Positions 55,925 to 64,000 of a DNA stretch of 64,000 bases are shown one piece after another (position 1 is the first letter of the stretch; every line of letters starts with the position of its first letter). The notes under the pieces are model-generated. The model had not been told where the DNA came from. It did not search any database and saw only the letters and a list, made by a program, of their open reading frames with translations. This DNA is from Athripsodes cinereus. Its lineage: Eukaryota > Arthropoda > Insecta > Trichoptera > Leptoceridae. Where the stretch lies: the NCBI GenBank assembly GCA_947579605.1, contig OX388307.1, forward strand, positions 21,677,237-21,741,236. The letters run 5' to 3'. Both the position numbers and the translations under genes were made by a program.

Positions 55925-56620
55925 CAGGATCATAGTCTCTCTTGTATTATATAGGCTACAGATTTTTGTTGAGTGCGCTGGCGCCCAGTGTACAGTGTCA
56001 TTTGTGACAATGCTCGTACCACCTAACATCCAAAATCCTTCTAAGACACTTATTTTGCAAACTTAGTATCTTCTGCCCTTAAGTCTTGGTTAGGTGCCAA
56101 GACTCACTGGCATATAGAAGAATTGGGATAATACGAGCATTGAATAGGCAACATTTTGTCCTGAAACATGAGTTCAGACACCCTCCTAATTCTGTTCACG
56201 TTATTGGAAGCATTAATTTTTGAGTGGGTTTTATAGAGAGAAACCCATAAGGTCAACCCTGAGCCCACTCTTTGATCAAAAAAACTTTTGCCTAGACTGA
56301 CTGGGCGACAACATCCAGGGGTAAGTGGTGAAAGACCCACCCTTAATGTAATTCGTCCACAGATGTATATAACAGGGCTTAATCATCAGCATATTCAAGA
56401 TAGTGCAATGCTTCCACATATGCTTCAATCTCCTCCAGCTGAGATAGAGGTACACTGCCATGATACAGTGGATAGATAAGTGTATTAATACCATACTTAA
56501 GGAGGTCCGTGGGAAATTTATTATCACCTGGTGCCTTATTTTTTAGTTTTTTTACAAACACCTCAATCTCTTTATGTGCGGGGGGGGGGGGGGATTTCGA
56601 CAAACACAAGACGCTTATGG
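55925..56620 (-). pseudogene. Decayed relative of the 49324 LINE
   Basis: Minus-strand pieces: KEIEVFVKKLKNKAPGDNKF, TDLLKYGINTLIYPLYHG, then after a deletion HYLEYADD, stop, ALLYTSVDELH, and a thumb remnant RIRRVSELMFQDKMLPIQCS. Each aligns in order with the LINE at 49413-52376, but about 200 residues between the finger and YADD are missing and several stops occur. A run of 14 G (56580-56593) is inside it. Confidence 0.7.
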
Positions 56621-57006
56621 GATATCTAGATCTTCATATTTATAACCAAAAATAGATAATGTTAACAGTTTCATCAAATAGTATTTTCCATAAATTTCAC
56701 TCAAATGGACAAGATGACAATCTTCAGTTTCAGTTGAGGCAGTATATTAAATGATTACCATTTTACATGTTAATTATTACATTTCATTCCCTGTTTCTGC
56801 TTAATCTATGTTCAAACAATCACATCTTAACTTTGTTTGTATATTAAATGACTTCAGTTATCTTATCATCGGCGAATAAAATTTAGTAGCAAATATTGAA
56901 AGTTTTTGTCTGAATAATTTACTATGCACCATTAAAATATGTATAAGCGTAAGATATGTCAATTATTTGTGCAATGTTTCCAATCTCCTTTTTCATTTGT
57001 GACTGT
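56621..57006. other. AT-rich spacer
   Basis: No supported feature. Confidence 0.5.
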
Positions 57007-57018
57007 TTGAAGGACATT

Positions 57019-57355
57019 TCTTCTTCTTCTTCTTCTTAGTCAGCCATCTCTCCACTGCTGGATAAAGGCCTCTTCCAAACTCTTCCAATCGTTGCGGTCC
57101 TGTGCCCTCTGTATCCATTTCCTTCCCGCGATTGGAGTAATGTCGTCAGTCCATCTCTTTTGTGGTCTGCCGATGCTTCTTTTGCTACTCCATGGTCGCA
57201 ATTTGAGGATTCTAGGAGTCCATCTACCGTCGTTTCGTCTCACAACATGACCCGCCCATTGCCACTTAAGCTTTGCAACACGATCCATAATATCTGTGAC
57301 TTTTGTTAGGTGTCTGATGTCTTCGTTTCTAATTTTATCTCTCAGACTCACCACA
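57019..57355 (-). pseudogene. 5'-truncated LINE insertion with 12-bp target duplication
   Basis: TTGAAGGACATT at 57007-57018 recurs at 57356-57367. Minus-strand codons read RDKIRNEDIRHLTKVTDIMD, AKLKWQWAGHVVRRNDGRW, RSIGRPQKRWTDDI and RNDWKSLEEAFIQQW then stop, the C-terminus of an RTE/BovB-like reverse transcriptase. The insert closes in an AAG repeat. Confidence 0.85.
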
Positions 57356-57367
57356 TTGAAGGACATT

Positions 57368-58404
57368 ACATGGTAGATAACATTAATTGTAGAAGTGGTA
57401 TTGTGTAGCATCAGATAAATCATATATTTTAATGTTATTTTATATTGTATCATAATGCTATTTTTTAGGTATCAACAAACTGCATCTAATTTTTTTGTAT
57501 TAGTAACACAAATAAGGAGAGATATAGAAAAAATCTGAAGGCGCATCTATTAAGTGAGAGTTTCAAATGGTTAATTTTATTTTTGAGTACCCCTCTTTTG
57601 TTCGTGTGTTTTTTCTCTCAAAACATTCCTAGACCTTTTCAGACATTATCATTACTGTTGCTTAACCTTTAAATTACCGTGTTCAAAACAAAACATACGG
57701 CCCCATGTGGTAAATTCAGTTAACCGCTAACTTTATCTATAAATATCAAGCTTATGGCTTGATGAATCAAAATTTAATTTATGTCATCTTGTAGAGAATT
57801 TCATTAGGAATCGATCGATATCTATAACATACATGGATTATGTGAAAAACATATCATTATCAGCTTTTTTCTGGAACCATGCGTTTCCGACATAGAATGA
57901 TGAGACAGCAACCGCTAAATGTGAGCCTGTCTCGTCCTGTCGAGACATAACGACGTATTGTACCTACTTGCAGTAGTATGCACGGGTCGTGTTCACACTT
58001 GTTATACAGCGTGTATAATAAAACAATTCATATACTCTTTTTTCGTGGTTCATATTCCAAATCACTATTAGAATAAATATTTTTCAATATCTGCATCAGT
58101 TAGGTTTCTTCCAGTCATTGTTATTAGTATTCAATTGGTATATAGGTAAGTTCTTGATTTCTATTTTTCAACTTTCACTTTGATTTCTACTCAACTTATA
58201 TTATGCATTATTGGAAGAAGAACTAATATTATACTACGAATTATTACAACTATGTAACGAATTATTTTTGTAAACACTAACTATAATTTTAACAAAAAAT
58301 AGAGAACATTAAAAACTGACACTCAACTGCGTGAAAAATGAAAATACAGTATATTGTTATTTTTGAGGTATGAGGGATAGAAACTTTACAAAACGGCGCT
58401 ATAT
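57368..58404. other. AT-rich spacer
   Basis: No supported feature. Confidence 0.5.
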
Positions 58405-58733
58405 AAATTGTTGAATTTGATCCACGTGGTCAAGCAATGTAGTTCTTGGACGTCCGCGCTTTCTCATACCCTCTCTATCAGATAAATACACCCTCTTCGT
58501 CAATCTAACACCATCAATTCGCTCCACATGACCAAACCATCTCAATTTATTTACACGCATTCTATCCACAACACTCCTCTTGCATCCACTCATTCTTCTA
58601 ATACCCTCATTTCCTACTCTATCACTCAATGTTTTACCTACCATTCTTCTCAGTGATCGCATCTCCACTGCATTTATTCCACTCTCGTCCTTCTTCAGCC
58701 ATGTCCAAGTTTCGCTTGCATACATGTATGTAT
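58405..58733 (-). pseudogene. LINE reverse transcriptase C-terminus, same family as 1262-2019
   Basis: Codons YASETWTWLKKDESGINAVE, RRMVGKTLSDRVGNEGIRRM, LRWFGHVERIDGVRLTKRV and RKRGRPRTTLLDHVDQIQ match the relic at 1429-1941 almost word for word. The 3' tail is missing here. Confidence 0.75.
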
Positions 58734-59951
58734 GTATACAACGTAGATTCTGTTACCAGGATTCCAATAAAATAACAATAACGGTGATATTCTCTGTACA
58801 GCAATAAAATTGACGGTTTATTATTTAACTGCAAATATGAAACATATACGAGACACTCTGTACAAAATAAGGAATATGATTATGGCAATAAAATCTCAAC
58901 ATAATTATAACTTTGTGATATAGGTATAGTGTATAGTAAAAAGACTTTTAGTAAAATTTATATTATTTATATAATGCTCAACGCAACAAGTGCGTATAAA
59001 TAATTGATCCTTTTGATAAAGTGTTAATATTTTCATAGTTTTAAGTAATATTATTACGTTTCGTGTTGCTTTGCCATCTACCAAGGGGGTATCATTTTAC
59101 GTAAGACAAAAGGCACTTAGCCAAACATATAATATGTTCAAAACAATGAGAATTTGTCACTTTTGATAAAGTTGTAAATATTAGCAATTCAAATTCTACC
59201 TTAACACGGATGAAAGTAAGGACAGTCTTTCAAAAATATTTTTTTTTGGGATGAAGAAAGAAATTTTTTGCATTTTTTTTATTGAGAAGTATTGAGAACA
59301 CTTCAATGGAGGATTACAATTTTTTTGAAAATATTGGGATGCATAGCTTTTGAGAAAATCTACTTTAAATTGGCAGTGGAAACTCAATTTACCACGTGGT
59401 TACGTGAGGGTTAATCAATAGGTCAGCTTTATTAGTTTTGAAGACATATTGTTGATTAAAAGAAAATAGTTTTAAATTGTACTACTTCTTATTTCTGATG
59501 TTTTTCAAATGGCCTCATTGCTATGTCACTGATTCCCATTAATTCATGGAAAGTTCCATGACCCGAGGGGCCAGCTACTCTTTTACATTTTTTTTATGGT
59601 AGTGGCAATATAACATTGGCGTCATTTTTATAACAAAGTATGGTGCTATCATATAGATTATTGTTATATCACATATTAATAGAAATGAGTTTTTTTTTTT
59701 TTATAAAAACGGTGGCAATTCAATAGCTATATTACTATTATTATCAAAAGATATGTAATAAGGTAACATGCAGCAGAGTGATAATGTCGCCAGTAGACTC
59801 GCTCTGTGTTATTAATGCTTAGAAACCTCATAAAAGAAATATGTTAGGAATATATAATTTTGATGAAAACAAAATAATTTAGTAATAAGAAATTTTATAT
59901 TTTAGAAATACAATCTATCCGTAATATTATCTTTTTATAAGACAATTTCAT
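58734..59951. other. Spacer between P450 gene 2 and gene 1 upstream repeats
   Basis: AT-rich with no supported gene; this is the likely 3' flank of P450 gene 2. Confidence 0.45.
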
Positions 59952-62900
59952 TCATTTCTGTCTAATTTTCAGTCCCAGCCAGAATCCATTCTTCGAATGC
60001 ATTATGAAAGTGTTCCTCGCCAGCTGGATAGGTATAGTGGTGGTTGGGGTTGTAACAATATCAAAGTTTGCCAGTAAATGAACTATGATCACTTTTGCTT
60101 CAAGAACTGAAAATCTTGCTCCTGCAAAGAATTCAAGTGAAGTATTACAAAAATATGTATATATCTATAAAAAAAAAACAAAATACTTTATGAAAAATAA
60201 ATCGTCACCAATAATCCTTGTGTGCTAGAAAGAGATGACTCAATGAATAACAAACAAATATGTGCATACACTTGTTTTTAATGTATTAAATTGTTTGTTG
60301 ATATAAGTTTGGCAATTCTTCATAATTTAGATGTTCTCAGTCCCTCGTTGGCGGTATTTCCCAAGTATCATGTATATTTTATGTATTCAAATATATGATT
60401 GTCAGATAGTTGAATATTAGTACTCTTATCTTTTGAAATAATATATTTTGTATCACTCATTCATTCACTTTGCAATTGATGTATACTTAGTGAGAATATT
60501 GTTTTTTAATTGTTAGACATTACCAATACAAAACCTTGGTCCAATTCCAAATGGAATGAATGTAAATGGTAATATCTTCTGTTTGTTTTCATCTGAGAAC
60601 CTTTCCGGATCAAACTTGTCAGGATTTGGATGGTATTGCGGATCGTGATGTATCGAGTATGTAGGAATCCAAACGTCATGCCCCTTTGTCAACTGAAACA
60701 TTTCAATTTCATGTAGCATCATAATCAACAATATTTATACTTTTAATATTTTAAGAATAAACTAGTAACTAGTTTAGTATGTGGATCAGCAAAAATATTT
60801 AATATTAATTAACACATATATACTCTGAACACAATTACACCAAGCAATAATTTGCATTATGAAGGTGGAGTAGGTCCGCAGCAAGATATGAGCTTTCCAT
60901 ATGGGAGTCTGAAATTTGATTATCTGGCTACAAACCACTTCTCATGCACTTATTACCATAAGTGTGGTTTGGGATCGAAAATGGCCAAATCCAAAATTTT
61001 TTTTTTATTAAGTATATAGAAATATTCTTTATGTCAAGTTTTATAAAATTACATTTTCCGAAACAGTCAAACCCTATGAAATTTATATGAAAAATAGAAA
61101 TATTAAAGATTGTACCGAAAACAGTCAAAACTCAGTTGGGTTTTGGGCTCTATTGACATTGTACTTCAAATGTGTGAGTCCGATTTCGATCCCAAGTTAC
61201 TCAATTATGAATCTGAGCTTATTTCAAACCGACACTTGAACCTATCTATTTTTTTAAATTAACTACAAACTTTGCTACACATACAACCAGTTTGATGTAC
61301 ATATCTTTGAAAATATATAGGTATATCTCACACTTTAACATCATCATATTTAAATGTGAGATTATGAATCGAATTTGTATGAAATAATAAATTTAAAAAA
61401 ATATATTTATGCTGTAAAAAAATATAGACCCGAGATTAATGGTGAGAAATTTGATATATTTAGTATATTTTTAAATCTTACCACATATGGCTTCTTGCTT
61501 GAATCATTGGGTGGTGGCAATGTGAATGTGGAGTTGCAAAGTCTGTCCAGGTGGGTGTCTGGTGGCCACTTTCTCAACGACTCTAAAATTTAATACAACA
61601 CATGCATTACATATTTTAATGAATCTAGATAATCATTTCTTTATTTTATGCAAAGGAATTGGATGACATTCTTCACTGTTCATATACTTACTACCTACTG
61701 ATTGTGCATGCACCTACTAGTTTCGATTCCTGATTGGACCGAGAATTTCACAATCAAAGTTGGTATTCAGTTTTAGGTATCTATTTAATCAAAACGAGTG
61801 GAATAAATTCTATTTATCTATAAATATACAATCTCTTACAACATATTAGAAAAATACCCATAAATAATAATAGGTACGCCAAATATTACTAAATTTCCAT
61901 ACTGCTAAAAAAAACTTGCTTTGTTACTAATAAGTTCTGTAGCTATGTATAAACTATCATATTTTTACAAAGAAGGGTTATGCATGTATGTTGGATGATT
62001 TGTTCAGCGCCGTTAATATACATAAGTCAAATGTTGATGTTATGTGTACCTGACACCACCATATCCACATATTTCATTTTCATTAGTTCCGTGTAACTGA
62101 GCTGTCCATCACAGGCTTTCATGACTTGATCTATTTCTTCTTGCAGCTTGGATTGTATCTCTGGATGGAGGGCTAACTCATATGACATGAAGCAGATCAA
62201 GGATGAGGCTGTATCAAAGCCGGCTAGTAGGAAGGCCATTGCTTGAGCTGTTAAATCATCATCAGTCCACTCTGAAAGTTTATGCAGCCAGGTGAGTAAT
62301 ATTTAAAATATTGATTTTTATTGGAAAATAAGTAAAATTATGCACCAAACTGTGTGAAGTTTTACCAATTCATATAATGTTTATAAACATCGGTAAATTC
62401 AAAGTACGTTAAATATTATATTCTCAAATGCATGACCTTCTATGACTATGCATTATTACTATGATAATCTGTTTATACCATCATGCTTTATCCTGCAATT
62501 GGGGTAGCCAGCAGATTAACTGTGTGTAATGATGTGTTTCATTATTAGAAGTAACTGAAAATTACTCAATTTCTATAATTAATTAAATATACCTATAAGC
62601 AATCGGTTTCTTTTCAAGTCTCATAAATAATATGAGGATTGAAATAGAAAGAAGTAAGAAGTAATTTTTATTTTGATACCTCTCTTAGCAGTGCCTTGTT
62701 TCATAGCCGCTTTATTAATTGTTGCAAATCCTGTGTCGTCAGAAACCGTTGGTTCTGTTTCGTATTTTAAAGATCCTTGCCTCGCTAGCATTAGCAGATG
62801 TATCATATCTGGTCTTATAATGTTATTCGCTTGTCTCTTTTCCATGGTGCCATGGACCAGGTTACGGAAAAATGAGGCCACTGGTGGTGAAAATAAAGGG

Positions 62901-63770
62901 ATTTTAAAGAACTAAAATGGGTTAAAATATCAACATTAACATTTTTATAACATAATGAAAATTTTATGTCAGATTATTGATATCTTTATTTCAACGACAA
63001 CATAAATGTTTTCTAGTGGATGGTATATTGATATGGAAATATGATACCTTCATAATTCGTGGCATAGATCCATAGCCCAAGAATTTTAAAAATTGTACTC
63101 CACTGAAATCAGTAGCCTTTTTCCCCATGTTGTAGAAATCATTGTTTTGGTCTTCTAATGAATTGACTTTGTAACCAAAAGCAGTGGATGCTATTACATC
63201 ATTTGTGTATCTTGTTGATATGTCTTTCATTTCAATCTCTACATATCCTCTCTCTGAAATATTGTTATTTCATAAATTGCATTTTAGTATATTTTCAACT
63301 TAAAAATACTTTTGGGCAGTATTTTAAGGATTGTATTTATAGTGTAAAATTGTAAAAAATATGATCATTATTACCTTTATTAGCTTCTTCTTTAGCTTTC
63401 TTTTTGAAATAGTTGACCACCTGATCGGCACACTCTATCATCATAGGGAACATATTTTTCATTTTAGATCCTGTAAAAGCTGGACTCATTGATGCTCTCA
63501 TGTCTCTCCATTTCTGACCTAATGAGAAACAAAAATCAATTACAATATCTTCTTTAATATCTCATTCATTATTTTACTTTGATAGTCGGATGATATTCAC
63601 TCTTACCTCGTAAGAAGAATAAATTTTTTCCAAACAGTGGGTCAGCCTCTTCATCCATAAATATTCTATGATCTATAAAATTGTCAAATTCCTTGACACC
63701 AATTTGCTTAATCAATTCAAGATCTCTTAGAATAATTATTCTATTTCTGAATGCATAGAACCCAACATAT
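59952..63770 (-). CDS. Cytochrome P450, CYP9-like, gene 2 (exons 2-9; exon 1 outside window)
   Basis: Exons 63770-63607, 63518-63375, 63253-63048, 62911-62680, 62271-62050, 61582-61482, 60692-60524 and 60121-59952, all GT-AG with matching phases. Seen: YVGFYAFRNRIIILRDLELI, QKWRDMRASMSPAFTGSKMK, TRYTNDVIASTAFGYKVNS, normal I helix AGFDTASS, ESLR, PERF and haem loop FGIGPRFCIG; ends GFWLGLKIRQK. Exon lengths are 164, 144, 206, 232, 222, 101, 169 and 170, nearly those of gene 1 (164, 138, 212, 238, 222, 101, 169, 170), so the two are tandem duplicates. Introns are short apart from small repeat debris. Exon 1, encoding the membrane anchor, must lie beyond 64000. Same general role as gene 1; substrate unknown. 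Confidence 0.93.
62477..62525 (-). repeat. SINE-like remnant S7 in P450 gene 2 intron
   Basis: TACCATCATGCTTTATCCTG CAATTGGGGTAGCCAGCAGA TTAACTG matches the S family's 3' region in minus orientation. Confidence 0.5.
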
Positions 63771-64000
63771 CTGAAACATGAAATCAACTACTAGTTAAAC
63801 ATTCATTTATTCTTCTTATGGTTGCTCGCAACTTGACTTCTAAAGTTCTCCTTGGAATGCGTGTGTGGGACACTCCATATGTGCACGCTGGTGAGTCAAT
63901 AAAATATTTTCACAAGTTAAATAAATTAAAAGGTTTTAATAGTCATACAATAATGTACATATTTATTTTGAATATAATTTTTGTGGATATCTACAATGTA
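63771..64000. other. Intron 1 of P450 gene 2 (part)
   Basis: No first exon (hydrophobic anchor) is found before the right edge. The stretch is probably intron, including a GC-richer patch at 63820-63880 of unknown origin. Confidence 0.5.

Noticed and set aside
1..64000. CRISPR arrays, operons, ribosomal RNA genes
   Set aside because: No regularly spaced identical repeats with unique spacers, no clustered intronless genes and no rRNA sequence; the window is eukaryotic.

Overview
This window reads as AT-rich, intron-containing nuclear DNA from an insect. The evidence is a divergent innexin, two multi-exon P450 genes of CYP9-like (CYP3-clan) type, a one-intron BUD31/G10 gene, and a dense mix of LINE, SINE, Penelope-like, Copia, hAT, PIF/Harbinger-like and pogo elements. 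I cannot fix the order from sequence alone. There are no bacterial operons, CRISPR arrays or rRNA genes.

Layout. 1-26 kb is almost gene-free repeat desert. It holds a LINE 3' end (1-594), LINE relics, three Penelope-like inverted or solo terminal repeats with clear target duplications (4152-4420, 7715-8046, 13957-14076), a family of short SINE-like repeats, a PIF/Harbinger-like element with a MADF remnant (11215-12454), one full-length LINE with an open reading frame (14135-17776), and a patchwork of MITEs (21.8-26.1 kb). 26.3-32 kb is the conserved genic island: BUD31 (+, 26348-27194) and an innexin (-, 31943-29929) face each other. 32.4-38.5 kb holds a hAT relic, a tRNA-like SINE and a complete, apparently young Copia element with identical LTRs (33866-38480). 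39.2-64 kb is a tandem P450 pair, both on the minus strand. Gene 1 (54649 to 39222, nine exons, 543 residues) is stretched to 15 kb by transposons in its introns: a 3.76-kb pogo/Tigger element with open transposase, several MITEs, and a LINE nested inside another LINE. Gene 2 (63770 to 59952, exons 2-9; exon 1 is beyond the right edge) is compact and has almost the same exon lengths.

The host genes do not form a pathway: BUD31 is a splicing factor, the innexin makes gap junctions, and the P450s are predicted ER monooxygenases. The most informative content is the transposon archaeology. Nested insertions can be dated relative to each other by exact target-site duplications, the SINE family shares its 3' tail with a LINE relic in the same window, and the Penelope-like repeats carry a hammerhead-like CTGANGA-hairpin-GAAA core. 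P450 gene 1 has lost the usual acidic residue of its I-helix motif (AGFGT instead of AGFDT), although all splice sites and other signature motifs are kept.
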